From an uncultured Lachnospiraceae bacterium (GTDB lineage Bacteria > Bacillota > Clostridia > Lachnospirales > Lachnospiraceae), in the NCBI GenBank assembly GCA_910586705.1, contig CAJUJK010000006.1:1-64000 (forward strand): a stretch of 64,000 nt of DNA. The letters run 5' to 3'. Numbering within the stretch: the first letter of the stretch is position 1; every line of letters starts with the position of its first letter. A program made the translations under genes and the position numbers. This document shows, one piece after another, positions 34,536-43,158 of the stretch. The notes beneath the pieces were generated by a model. The model had not been told where the DNA came from and did not search any database. It worked only from the letters and a program-made list of their open reading frames with translations.

Positions 34536-35103
34536 CCGGTCTCACCTCCACTCTTTCCTCCTCCATCTCCAAAAGTACGGCAAACCGCGACCGATAGGAC
34601 GAAAAAGGTTCGCCTGCATCCGTTTCTGGCGTCTGCCCGATCACAATCTCCCCAATTTCGATCCGCCTGCCCGCCTCCGCCTCCGCCCTTTCTCTCAGAA
34701 AGACCGTGATCTCCGGCAGCAGCGTTCCCGCCTCCGCCCCGGGATCCTGTACCAGCCGGAGCGAGACGCGGCTCACAAAGTACGCCTCCCCCGTAAACTC
34801 CCTGTTTAACCGCCCCATAAGCGCCGTCTCCATGCGCGCCGCCACCTCCTCTGTCACGCCGCCCGTCTGCATTTTTACAGAAAAATCGGGCAGGTCCGCG
34901 GACGCTTCCCATTTTTCCAGAAGCGCCCGCGGCTCCTCCCATTCCGCCCCGGCAGACTGCAGGACAGGTTTCAAAAAGAGAAGCAGTATCATAATACCCG
35001 ACACGGATTTGATATATTTCTCATACTGTCTCCCCGGCGCAAAATGCACGACCGCCTGCGCCGCTATCATAAAAACGCCGATCTGTCTGATCGTTTCAAG
35101 CAT
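34522..35103 (-). CDS. spoIIIAF: Stage III sporulation protein AF
   Basis: 193 residues: two N-terminal hydrophobic helices (IGVFMIAAQAVVHFAP, GIMILLLFLKPVL) and a small C-terminal domain, the SpoIIIAF pattern. The open frame runs to 35283, but the start at 35103 has GGAGG seven bases upstream and gives the family length; the longer part overlaps spoIIIAE. Confidence 0.9.
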   Translation of the reverse strand: MLETIRQIGVFMIAAQAVVHFAPGRQYEKYIKSVSGIMILLLFLKPVLQSAGAEWEEPRALLEKWEASADLPDFSVKMQTGGVTEEVAARMETALMGRLNREFTGEAYFVSRVSLRLVQDPGAEAGTLLPEITVFLRERAEAEAGRRIEIGEIVIGQTPETDAGEPFSSYRSRFAVLLEMEEERVEVRPDGRG

Positions 35104-35117
35104 TTTGCCACCTCCGT

Positions 35118-36188
35118 TCAGCGCACGGCATGTCCTGTGGAATAACTGATGACAGCCACCTGAATCATAAACATCCCGACAGAAGTCAGCGCAATCCGCA
35201 GAAGCATCAGATTCCCTTCGCCCACCCTGCTGGCGCAGTTTGTCAGCCGCTTGTCGCTCACAATGCCTATCAGCGCCGCGCAAAACTTAATCACACATGC
35301 CGTCATTGCCATTTTTAAAACCGGCACCGCACAGAGCGCGATCAGCGTAAACGTCATAAAAAGTCCGAGACTGTTTTTGACCAGCACGGCTGACCCCAGC
35401 ACCATCTCAAACATTCCCTCCGTCAATCCGCCGATTCCCGGCATGGCGGAAAGCGCCTTTTTGACCGCGGACGACTGCAGGGAATCAATAACAGGTGATA
35501 TCATCGACTGCAGAAGGCTGAATCCGGTAATCAGCCAGACAGAAAACTTTAAACTCCCCTTAATTACCTTTTCCGAAAGTTCTAAAAGAAGCGCCAGCTT
35601 TTCCTCCATCCAGATTCCGTTGATCACCGTCAGCAGTACATAGACGTAGACAAAGGGCACCAGCACCGTGAGATACCCCCACTCAATCAGACAGACCGCC
35701 ACCAGAAAGAGCTGATAATACACCGTTGCCGAGGCAGCTCCCGAAGCGCCTCCCACAGCCAGTATATACGTCGGGATATACAGTCTGACAAAGGTGACGA
35801 CACCGTTTAAAATTTCCTTTACCGCGCCCGCCGTCTGTGCAAAAAATTTAAGGAGCACCGTAATCAGTAGCAGATACACGAAGTAAAAGGCGATATCCGA
35901 GACCTGATGGTCCCGAAACAGATCGGCAAAGTTGGAAAAGAGAGCCGCCGCCACGCCCAGAACGAGAATTGTAAAAAATAACACTCGAAATTCTTCTTTC
36001 TGGAACGAAACCGCGCCGGAAATGCCGCCAAAAATCTTCTTTACCGCCTCCCAGAGCTGACCGCCCATGATATCGGCAAGCACCGCCTCCCCGTCAAAGG
36101 AATAGGAGGGAAACAGCCTGTCAAAATCCCCGGCAAGCACGTCCAGCCCCATCTGCTCCCACACAAGCGCACTCTCCTCTGAACCCAT
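35118..36188 (-). CDS. spoIIIAE: Stage III sporulation protein AE
   Basis: Polytopic membrane component of the SpoIIIA complex, 356 residues with about seven or eight hydrophobic segments after a soluble N-terminus (e.g. FRVLFFTILVLGVAAALF, IPTYILAVGGASGAASATVY, ALSAMPGIGGLTEGMFEMVL). ATG at 36188 is preferred to 36194 because GGGGGG lies six bases before the former and abuts the latter. Confidence 0.93.
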   Translation of the reverse strand: MGSEESALVWEQMGLDVLAGDFDRLFPSYSFDGEAVLADIMGGQLWEAVKKIFGGISGAVSFQKEEFRVLFFTILVLGVAAALFSNFADLFRDHQVSDIAFYFVYLLLITVLLKFFAQTAGAVKEILNGVVTFVRLYIPTYILAVGGASGAASATVYYQLFLVAVCLIEWGYLTVLVPFVYVYVLLTVINGIWMEEKLALLLELSEKVIKGSLKFSVWLITGFSLLQSMISPVIDSLQSSAVKKALSAMPGIGGLTEGMFEMVLGSAVLVKNSLGLFMTFTLIALCAVPVLKMAMTACVIKFCAALIGIVSDKRLTNCASRVGEGNLMLLRIALTSVGMFMIQVAVISYSTGHAVR

Positions 36189-36190
36189 CC

Positions 36191-36577
36191 TCATCCCCCC
36201 ATTCGCTGTATGCTCTCCATCAGGGAAAGCAGCACCGGCATTCCCATGGAAAGAATGTAAAGCTTACCAAGCATCTCCACCTGTCCCGCCACGCCGGCGT
36301 ACCCCGCATCCTTACAGATACCCGCGCAGAACTCGCAGGCGTAAGTGGCGCCCACCGCCTTTAAGAGCAGCGCCAGATAGCTGTAATTGTCCCGCAGATA
36401 GCCCCGCAGCGCCTCCATACCCGCTAGGATCTGCATAAAATAACGCATGATATATTCCATCATCACGAAACAGACCGCAAGCGCCACATAAACGCCGTAT
36501 TCCGCCTTATGGCTCTTGATCGACACCGCCAGCAGCACCCCGACCACACCGACGATCCCCGCCTTCACCATATCCAT
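36191..36577 (-). CDS. spoIIIAD: Stage III sporulation protein AD
   Basis: 128 residues, four hydrophobic segments, beginning MDMVKAGIVGVVGVLLAVSI, related to SpoIIIAC. Start at 36577 has GGGAGG upstream. Its stop overlaps the region of the spoIIIAE start. Predicted membrane subunit of the channel assembly. Confidence 0.92.
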   Translation of the reverse strand: MDMVKAGIVGVVGVLLAVSIKSHKAEYGVYVALAVCFVMMEYIMRYFMQILAGMEALRGYLRDNYSYLALLLKAVGATYACEFCAGICKDAGYAGVAGQVEMLGKLYILSMGMPVLLSLMESIQRMGG

Positions 36578-36627
36578 ACCGTCCGTCCTCCCTCCCACCT
36601 CTTATCTGCTAAATCCCTTTCATCTGA

Positions 36628-36822
36628 TCACAGTTCAAACAACTGCTGCATCATCACGAACAGATCATATATGTACGGAACGATCCAAGTTAAAACAAGA
36701 ATTAACCCGGCAAGGCTGATTAGAAAGGCATGATCCTCTCTTCCGCTATGTTTTAAAACTTGATTTAATATTGTGACCAAGATACCGACCGCCGCTATCT
36801 TGAAAATCAGACTAACGCTCAT
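36628..36822 (-). CDS. spoIIIAC: Stage III sporulation protein AC
   Basis: 64-residue protein with two transmembrane helices (MSVSLIFKIAAVGILVTIL and FLISLAGLILVLTWIVPYI), the usual SpoIIIAC. The start at 36822 with GGGAGG is used rather than the in-frame codon at 36843, which overlaps spoIIIAB. Confidence 0.92.
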   Translation of the reverse strand: MSVSLIFKIAAVGILVTILNQVLKHSGREDHAFLISLAGLILVLTWIVPYIYDLFVMMQQLFEL

Positions 36823-36839
36823 CCGTCCTCCCCTGTCCG

Positions 36840-37358
36840 TCACAGCAGCAGAATTGCCAGAAGCAGTCCTGTCAGTATACTGACGCTGTGTATCATTTTT
36901 GATCTGTTCCCTACCATTTCCCCCGCCTGCCGGTATCTGTCCTCAAAAAAGACTTCCGCCTGCCCGACGCGCCCTGCCTGTCCGTTCTCCTCCCGGAAAC
37001 GCAGACTTTTCGCAAGCTCTGTCATTGTCCTTCTCTCCTCTTCCCGCAGCGGCAAAGGCGCCAGACACTTCCCGAACTCCTCCTCCCAGACTTTCGGGAA
37101 ATCCGTTCCGCCCTCCCCCGCCGTCCTCTCGTAGATACGCCCGAAGCAGGAGGCATAACACTTGTCATCCAATTCTGCCAGCAGGAGGCAGATCTCCGGC
37201 ATGGTGTGCTTTCCGTAAGATATTTCGCTCCGCATCCGCGAAAGTATCCGGGACAGCATCATCAGATGCCTTACCCGCTCCTTCTCCTGTCCCGCCAGAC
37301 TGTGCCCCCATCCGGCGCATCCGGCGAGAATACAAAAAAACCCTACTGCCTTGTACAT
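36840..37358 (-). CDS. spoIIIAB: Stage III sporulation protein AB
   Basis: 172 residues: N-terminal signal anchor with a lipobox-like ILAGCAGW, a helical GspF-like domain (RILSRMRSEISYGKHTMPEI), and a C-terminal membrane segment (SILTGLLLAILLL). Matches SpoIIIAB, which resembles type II secretion platform proteins. Overlaps the end of spoIIIAA by 16 nt. Confidence 0.92.
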   Translation of the reverse strand: MYKAVGFFCILAGCAGWGHSLAGQEKERVRHLMMLSRILSRMRSEISYGKHTMPEICLLLAELDDKCYASCFGRIYERTAGEGGTDFPKVWEEEFGKCLAPLPLREEERRTMTELAKSLRFREENGQAGRVGQAEVFFEDRYRQAGEMVGNRSKMIHSVSILTGLLLAILLL

Positions 37359-38293
37359 GGTTTTCCTTCCCCGTCATATATTTCCACGATTCTGCACGCA
37401 CCCTGTCTGCGGTCCAGCATCACATACCGCTCGAACAGCCCCTGTTCCATGATATAACGCATGTAATCTTTTCGCCTTACTTCCTCCATGGAGCCGCCGT
37501 GAATCGTAGCCAGCAGCTTGCAGCCACAGCCGCCCGCCATCTGCAGCGCCTGCGCGTCCGCCAGACTGCCGACCTCGTCCACCGCCAGCACCCGGGGCGC
37601 CATGGAGCGGATCAGCCGCATCATGCCCTCCACCTTCGGACAGCCATCCAGTACATCCGTGCGGATTCCCACGTCATTTTGCGAAACGCCCAGATAACTT
37701 CCCGCGATCTCCGACCGTTCGTCCACCACGCTCACATTGATCCCGCGCCCGTAAACGGTTCCGTCCGAAACCTGCCTGATAATATCCCGCAGCATGGTTG
37801 TCTTTCCGCCGCCCGGCGGGGAGATCAGAAGGGTGCTCATCACCTGCCCGTCCTCATACAGACAGGGCATCAGCGCGTCCGCGGCGCCCCGTATCTGATG
37901 GGCGATACGGATATTTAAATAACGTATGTATTTCATATTCTTAATCCGGCCTTCCCCGTCCAGAATGACCTGCCCGGCAAGCCCCACCCTGTGTCCCCCC
38001 TGCACAGTCAGAAATCCCTGTCTGATCTCATCCGCAAAAGCATATATGGAATATTTGCACAAATGCCCCAGCAGGTTTTCCAGCTCTTCCGGCAAAGGTC
38101 TTGCCGCCTCCTCCGGTATGTCCACGATCTGCCCCTGCCTGTCCACAAAATATTCCCTGTTATCGACTAATATGGATAGGGGCAGACAGGCCCGGAGCCG
38201 TATTTCCTGAAGCCGCCTCGCCATTTTTGCCACTTCCCGCCATCTGTCCCGGCTTCCCTCCGGAAAGAGCATAAGAATTTCCTCCGCGCGCAT
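37343..38293 (-). CDS. spoIIIAA: Stage III sporulation protein AA (ATPase)
   Basis: Secretion-ATPase-like motor of the SpoIIIA channel. Walker A ISPPGGGKTTMLRDIIR, Walker B-like RVLAVDEVGS, and GINVSVVDERSEIAGSYLG are present. 316 residues. ATG at 38293 is chosen since GGGGGG sits six bases upstream, as with spoIIIAE. First gene of a complete eight-gene operon. Confidence 0.95.
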   Translation of the reverse strand: MRAEEILMLFPEGSRDRWREVAKMARRLQEIRLRACLPLSILVDNREYFVDRQGQIVDIPEEAARPLPEELENLLGHLCKYSIYAFADEIRQGFLTVQGGHRVGLAGQVILDGEGRIKNMKYIRYLNIRIAHQIRGAADALMPCLYEDGQVMSTLLISPPGGGKTTMLRDIIRQVSDGTVYGRGINVSVVDERSEIAGSYLGVSQNDVGIRTDVLDGCPKVEGMMRLIRSMAPRVLAVDEVGSLADAQALQMAGGCGCKLLATIHGGSMEEVRRKDYMRYIMEQGLFERYVMLDRRQGACRIVEIYDGEGKPCTRQ

Positions 38294-38316
38294 TGCCATC
38301 CCCCCTTATTCATTAC

Positions 38317-38344
38317 AATATATGAAGCTTTGTCCAAGTTATGC
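38317..38344 (-). promoter_or_regulatory. Sigma-E-like promoter of the spoIIIA operon
   Basis: Minus-strand CATATATT (38324-38317) resembles the sigma-E -10 (CATACAAT) and GCATAAC (38344-38338) the -35 (ATATT-type), 13 bp apart. In B. subtilis spoIIIA is transcribed by sigma-E in the mother cell, so this fits. Consensus match only. Confidence 0.55.
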
Positions 38345-38423
38345 TTCAAAAAAAAACCAGTGGCATTTCCTGCGAAAAGAGGGTAGAATAGATAGGGAAA
38401 ATGGTGATTAAAGAGGAAACGAT

Positions 38424-39254
38424 ATGAAACTGGACATGCATTGTCACACAAAAGAAGGATCTCCCGACGGGAAGCTGGAACTGCTTGAGAATATTTCCAT
38501 CTTAAAGCAGAAAGGCTATCAGGGTATGCTCATCACGGACCATAACTCCTACAAAGCCTACCGTTATTATAAAAAATGTAAGGAAAAGCCGGACGATTTT
38601 GTTGTCCTGAAAGGAATAGAATACGATACCATAAACGCAGGGCACATGCTCATCATCATGCCCACAGGCGTCAGCCTGCCTATTCTGGAGCTGCGGGGTC
38701 TCCCCATCATCCTCCTTATAGAAATCGTGCATTTCTACGGCGGAATCATCGGGCCCGCACACCCTTGCGGCGAAAAATTCTTGAGTATCTGCAACACGCT
38801 GCGGGGCAGATTCTACGAACATATTTACTACAAATTTGACTTTGTGGAAGGCTACAACGCCTGTGAGGACGCGGATTCCAACATGCGCGCCATGGCGCTT
38901 GCGAAAAAATACGATCTGCCCTGCTTCGGCGGCAGCGATTCCCACAAGGAGGACTGCGCCGGTTTCGGCTACACGGTCCTGCAGGAAGACATTGCCTCCG
39001 AGACGGAGCTGATCCACTACATCCGTTCCGGCAAACCCACCATGATCGGCGGACACCACTACATGCACACCACGAAAGCCAAACTGGGAAGAGCGAACAG
39101 TGTACTGGTATACTCATTCTGGCTCTACAACAAGTTCCTCGCGCTGTTCCGCCGCAAGGCGCGCAATTTCGAGCTGATGGAAAACCAGCTTCTCGACTCC
39201 ATCCGCGCCGGGAAACGCAAGGATCCCCGCTATATTCCACTGGGAGACGAATAA
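38424..39254 (+). CDS. PHP-domain metal-dependent phosphoesterase
   Basis: 276 residues. Metal ligands of the PHP superfamily appear in order: DMHCHTKEGSPDG, ITDHNSYKA, KGIEYDT, GPAHPC and FGGSDSHKEDC. The C-terminal 50 residues are basic and lack a known domain. Family members hydrolyse phosphoesters such as small nucleotides or histidinol phosphate; the substrate is not evident. Plus strand, facing away from spoIIIA and convergent with the next gene. Confidence 0.85.
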   Translation: MKLDMHCHTKEGSPDGKLELLENISILKQKGYQGMLITDHNSYKAYRYYKKCKEKPDDFVVLKGIEYDTINAGHMLIIMPTGVSLPILELRGLPIILLIEIVHFYGGIIGPAHPCGEKFLSICNTLRGRFYEHIYYKFDFVEGYNACEDADSNMRAMALAKKYDLPCFGGSDSHKEDCAGFGYTVLQEDIASETELIHYIRSGKPTMIGGHHYMHTTKAKLGRANSVLVYSFWLYNKFLALFRRKARNFELMENQLLDSIRAGKRKDPRYIPLGDE

Positions 39255-39264
39255 GGCAGAAGCG

Positions 39265-40191
39265 TCATCTCTCTGCCTTATTGTTCGCCATCTCTTTCAA
39301 CTCTTCAAACTCGCTCTCATATTCCTCGCTTCGCATGGTCGGATTGTTCCGTATCATGTCACGCTTGTAAAAATCCAGCAGCCTGCCATAGCCGGTCTCC
39401 CGCTCCAGATAGAGGCTGAATTTGCCGCGCAGTTCGGCAATTTCCTCCCGGACGCTCTCCCCGTATGCCGACGGTCTGCTCAGAAGCGCCTCCTTTATCA
39501 TGGCAAACCCCTGCTCCAGCCCGACGGTCAGATCCTTTACGCGGGTGCCCCTGCGTTCCTCCCTGTCGAGACGTTTCTGCTCTTTCTCGTCATTGCTGAA
39601 TGCAATCAGCACATCCAGACGCTTCTGCATACGCAGCAGTTCCTCCTTGATCCCCACGAGCCTGACCATGAGATCCCGCAGATCCAGCGCCGCCTTGAAG
39701 GACAGCGTGAAATCCGCCACGATATAAACTGTAAGAAGCACCGTCACATGATGCATCGCCTTGTCCGGCATGGAAAACATCAACTGTTCGATGGGTCTGT
39801 GTATCACCCTTGTCATCAGGATGGTAAAGAATCCCCATGCAATCGACGAACGCAGGCAGATATGTCCCTTGTAATTCATAAACCTTCCCGAATAATCCCA
39901 GTACCTCATCTTGAAGAGCGCCTCCATGGCGACTCCCGTCACATACTCCAGCGCCGTCGCGCCGACCACACCCGCAAAATAGGTGAGCAGTATGTTATCC
40001 GCAAAGGGCATGGATACCACCAGCATCATAATCGCCCCTGTCCCGTACAGCGGCAAAAAGGGGCCTCTCATAAAGCCCCTGTTTACCCATTTCCGGGATT
40101 TGAGTGACACGAATACTGACTCGAAGCACCAGCCCCCGAAACAGTAAAAATAAAACAAAAACAACCATTGAAATCCTGTGTAACCAAACAT
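39265..40191 (-). CDS. CmpB-type putative ABC transporter permease (DUF1113)
   Basis: 308 residues. The N-terminal half has about five hydrophobic segments with FGGWCFESVFVSLKSRKWVN and RGFMRGPFLPLYGTG, typical of the PF06541 family (called putative ABC transporter permease). The C-terminal third is charged and partly coiled-coil. Despite the name, no transport role is established. It follows the GTPase gene by about 20 nt. Confidence 0.85.
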   Translation of the reverse strand: MFGYTGFQWLFLFYFYCFGGWCFESVFVSLKSRKWVNRGFMRGPFLPLYGTGAIMMLVVSMPFADNILLTYFAGVVGATALEYVTGVAMEALFKMRYWDYSGRFMNYKGHICLRSSIAWGFFTILMTRVIHRPIEQLMFSMPDKAMHHVTVLLTVYIVADFTLSFKAALDLRDLMVRLVGIKEELLRMQKRLDVLIAFSNDEKEQKRLDREERRGTRVKDLTVGLEQGFAMIKEALLSRPSAYGESVREEIAELRGKFSLYLERETGYGRLLDFYKRDMIRNNPTMRSEEYESEFEELKEMANNKAER

Positions 40192-40212
40192 AACCTTTTA
40201 ACCTTTCATCCA

Positions 40213-41142
40213 TCAGACAAAGCTGATGATTTCCTCTTTCGGCGCCCTCGTGTGCTCCACGCTGAGGGCACGCAGCACCGGGCCTTCCCCCTGATACTGC
40301 TCAAAATATGACGTCTCCACCCGCGCCGTGACTTTCACCCACTTCTGTTCCTCAAGCTCTGCCGCCTGCCCGTACTCACAGGCATATCCGAGAAACGCCA
40401 TGTCCTCCGCGCAGCAGGTCATCGCCATGCGCCCCGGCACAAAGTAATTCTTCGGGAACTGTTTCGGCTTTAGCACCATCCCCACAAAGGAGACCGTCTT
40501 GCCCTCATAGCGCTCGGGGTGGTCCATGGTATCCAGATACCAGATTCCATAACATTCGTTATCCAGTTCTAGCACCGGCGCTTTCAGATCGTAGGGCAGA
40601 TCCTCCTCCATAATCTCATTGATCTCCCCATTGGAATCCTCAAACACGATCTCCGCCTTTGGATTGATCGCTTTCACGTTCCGTTTGTAGCTGCCAAGGT
40701 CCTCCACCCCGTCGCAGCGGTTGAAGATAATCAGCTCGGACTTCCTGATCTGTTCCGCAAGCAGAGACTTCATATTTGTAAAATACATGGGAAACGTGGA
40801 GGCGTCGATGGTGGTGATCTGCTGCTCGATCTTCCAGTGCCACGGAAGTTTCATCTCCTTGTAATTCCACATGCCGTTGAACTCGATTATGATGCGCTCC
40901 GGCTTATGTTTTTTCTCCAGCTCGATCAAGCGGTTTGGCGTAAATTCCTCCTCCCCGTCAATCAGCTCAAGCACCGTGCGGCTCTGCCTGAGAAGTGCGG
41001 GATCATACTCGTTCTCCCCCTCCTCGCAGAGGATAAGCAGGGTTTTCCCCCGCACCTGAAAATAAGGCTGCGCCAGTGTATAGGTGATAAACTCTGTCTT
41101 GCCGCTCTCCAAAAAGCCGTTAATCATATAGACCGGTTTCAA
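40213..41142 (-). CDS. CobW-like GTPase fused to a DUF1980/YcgQ-like domain
   Basis: 309 residues. N-terminal half is a G3E-like P-loop GTPase (MINGFLESGKTEFI; IFNRCDG in place of NKxD). The C-terminal 110 residues (GKTVSFVGMVLKPKQFPKNY, then AMTCCAEDMAFLGYACEY, then WVKVTARV) resemble the soluble domain of YcgQ/DUF1980 proteins, membrane partners linked to zinc regulation. There is no CxCC metal motif in the GTPase part. Adjacent to a His-rich G3E GTPase, so a shared metal-handling role is likely but inferred. Confidence 0.8.
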   Translation of the reverse strand: MKPVYMINGFLESGKTEFITYTLAQPYFQVRGKTLLILCEEGENEYDPALLRQSRTVLELIDGEEEFTPNRLIELEKKHKPERIIIEFNGMWNYKEMKLPWHWKIEQQITTIDASTFPMYFTNMKSLLAEQIRKSELIIFNRCDGVEDLGSYKRNVKAINPKAEIVFEDSNGEINEIMEEDLPYDLKAPVLELDNECYGIWYLDTMDHPERYEGKTVSFVGMVLKPKQFPKNYFVPGRMAMTCCAEDMAFLGYACEYGQAAELEEQKWVKVTARVETSYFEQYQGEGPVLRALSVEHTRAPKEEIISFV

Positions 41143-41194
41143 TTTCTCCTCATTCCTTTCTCATTTCTTCCTGCGCATAGATAACACACGCTAT

Positions 41195-42325
41195 CTATTT
41201 CCCAAACAGCGCTGCCAGCTTCTCTTCATTCAGCTTGGAGCCGATCACGCAGAATTTTCCCGTCACGCCGGGTTTGCCGTCCCTGACATTGCTCTCCTCC
41301 GGCACATAGTCAAAATAAATCCAGCCGCCCTCTGCGCCGGCAACCATACCTTTCGCGCGGAGCACCAGACCGTACTCCTCCTTATCGAGTTCCGCCAGAA
41401 TATGCGAGATCTCCTCTTTCGTGTACACCGCCGGCGTCTCAAGTCCCCAGCTTGTGAACACCTCGTCCGCATGATGGTGGTGGTCGTGTCCCTCATGGTC
41501 ATGTCCGTGCTCCTCGTGCTCATGGTCGTGATGACAGTGCCCGTGTCCGTGCCCTTCGTGCTCCTCGTCGTGACAGCAATGCCCATGCCCCTCGTGCTCC
41601 TCGTCGTGATGACAGTGCCCGTGTCCGTGCCCTTCGTGCTCCTCGTCGTGACAGCAATGCCCATGCCCGTGGTGATGGTGCTCCTCCTGCATCTCCATCA
41701 CTTCCCGCATCAGTTCCGCCTCCAGATCCTTCGCGCCCTCGATGGTTTCCAGAATATCCTTCCCCTCAAGCGCATCCCACGGCGTGGTGATGATCGTCGC
41801 CTTCGCGTTGTGCTCCCTGATCATCGCCACACAGGCGGAAAGCCTCTCCTCGCTGATCTTGTCCGTCCTGCTAAGGACAATCGTCCCGGCGTGCTCGATC
41901 TGATTGACAAAAAATTCCCCGAAATTTTTGATATACATCTTACATTTGCAGGCATCCACCACGGCGACGGCGCTGCTAAGCTGCACGTCCCTGTCGGTCA
42001 TGGCGTCCTGCACCGCCTTCATGACGTCAGATAGTTTGCCCACGCCCGAAGGCTCGATCAGAATGCGCTCCGGCGCATAGGTGTCCAACACTTCCTTTAG
42101 GGACGTGCCGAAATCGCCCACCAGTGAGCAGCAGATACAGCCGGAATTCATCTCCTTGATCTCGATGCCGGACTCCTGCAAAAAGCCACCGTCTATGCCG
42201 ATCTCGCCGAACTCATTCTCAATCAGCACCACCTTCGTATCCGCCAGCGCCTCCTTTAAGAGCTTACTGATCAATGTGGTTTTCCCGGCTCCCAGAAACC
42301 CCGAGAAAATATCAATCTTCGTCAT
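41195..42325 (-). CDS. G3E/CobW GTPase with histidine-rich metal-binding loop
   Basis: 376 residues. GTPase motifs: GFLGAGKTTLISKLL (G1), NEFGEIGIDG, GCICCSL (the CxCC metal-transfer motif) and SRTDK (G4). Between about 215 and 288 lies a His/Cys/Asp/Glu-rich segment, over 30 histidines, made of 26-residue repeats. The CobW C-terminal domain follows (LVLRAKGMV, WIYFDYVPEES). Such proteins insert or buffer zinc, nickel or cobalt. Metal not determinable here. About 50 nt upstream of the GTPase-DUF1980 gene. Confidence 0.93.
   Translation of the reverse strand: MTKIDIFSGFLGAGKTTLISKLLKEALADTKVVLIENEFGEIGIDGGFLQESGIEIKEMNSGCICCSLVGDFGTSLKEVLDTYAPERILIEPSGVGKLSDVMKAVQDAMTDRDVQLSSAVAVVDACKCKMYIKNFGEFFVNQIEHAGTIVLSRTDKISEERLSACVAMIREHNAKATIITTPWDALEGKDILETIEGAKDLEAELMREVMEMQEEHHHHGHGHCCHDEEHEGHGHGHCHHDEEHEGHGHCCHDEEHEGHGHGHCHHDHEHEEHGHDHEGHDHHHHADEVFTSWGLETPAVYTKEEISHILAELDKEEYGLVLRAKGMVAGAEGGWIYFDYVPEESNVRDGKPGVTGKFCVIGSKLNEEKLAALFGK
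41528..41682. repeat. 78-bp tandem repeat coding for the His-rich loop
   Basis: The segment starting near 41530 recurs 78 bp on, near 41608, with nearly identical sequence, coding for a 26-residue HGHCCHDEEHEG-type unit. The in-frame period allows length change of the metal loop by slippage or recombination. Confidence 0.75.
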
Positions 42326-42354
42326 GTTACATCCTTCCTTTCTCTCTTTTCAAT

Positions 42355-43158
42355 CTAATCTAAATTTAATTTTTTATCCATCACATACCATGTGAGAATA
42401 TAGAAAATCACACAGCTGAAAATGCCCGATATCAGCGTCGTCTCCCAGCTGGTGCCGAAACTGGACAGGTAATCCATGGGGGACACCTGCCTGTGGACTG
42501 CTGACCGAATGGCAAAATACAGTCCCTGAAACATGCTCTCCACAATATAAATACCCACATACCATACAAAGGACAGCAGCAGCTTGTAATTGGCTGAGAG
42601 CTGCCCGAGAGAAATACACGCCCCCACCTTTAGCACTTTCGCAAAAAGCGTGAAAATATACGCGACAACGGTCATAATCACCATAAACACGGAGATCTCC
42701 TCCGCTCCCAGATACTCGATGGTATTTATCAGCCCTTCCATCATGGATTTGATCATCTCCGTCGAGGAGGCAAACAAAAAAATAACCGAAAAATAGATAA
42801 TCAGCGAGTTCATCATCACCCACAGCACGCTGACCAGCACCTTGGCGATAATGATATGATGCGTGTCCACCGGCAGCGTATGCAGAAGATAGCCCTGATC
42901 GCCGTAAGTGGACGTATAAAAACGGTGGATCAGATAGATCGCCGTGCCCACATAAACCGCAAACATACTCGCCACATAGGTAAAGAGCACCATGACCGCC
43001 ACGAAATCCACCATCTGGAAATCGCTGGAATAAGGCGCCTCCTCCATCAGATATACCATCCACCTTGCAAGTCCCGTCATCACCACTGTGAGAATGTTCG
43101 CGGACAGAAGCAGCTTCCATGTCGCCTTCCACTCATACTTCATCAATTTTCCTAACAT
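42355..43158 (-). CDS. ABC transporter permease
   Basis: 267 residues with six hydrophobic segments (ANILTVVMTGLARWMVYL, VMVLFTYVASMFAVYVGTAI, IFSCVIFYILTWYVM). The start GKLMKYEWKATWKLL is typical of ABC-2-like exporter permeases of clostridia. It overlaps the ATPase gene upstream by 7 nt and must be its partner. Substrate unknown. Confidence 0.88.
   Translation of the reverse strand: MLGKLMKYEWKATWKLLLSANILTVVMTGLARWMVYLMEEAPYSSDFQMVDFVAVMVLFTYVASMFAVYVGTAIYLIHRFYTSTYGDQGYLLHTLPVDTHHIIIAKVLVSVLWVMMNSLIIYFSVIFLFASSTEMIKSMMEGLINTIEYLGAEEISVFMVIMTVVAYIFTLFAKVLKVGACISLGQLSANYKLLLSFVWYVGIYIVESMFQGLYFAIRSAVHRQVSPMDYLSSFGTSWETTLISGIFSCVIFYILTWYVMDKKLNLD

Noticed and set aside
41170..41195. ATAGATA/TATCTAT hairpin after the His-rich GTPase gene
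   Set aside because: Short AT-only stem containing the stop codon and no T-run; the next gene follows closely, so it is unlikely to be a terminator.
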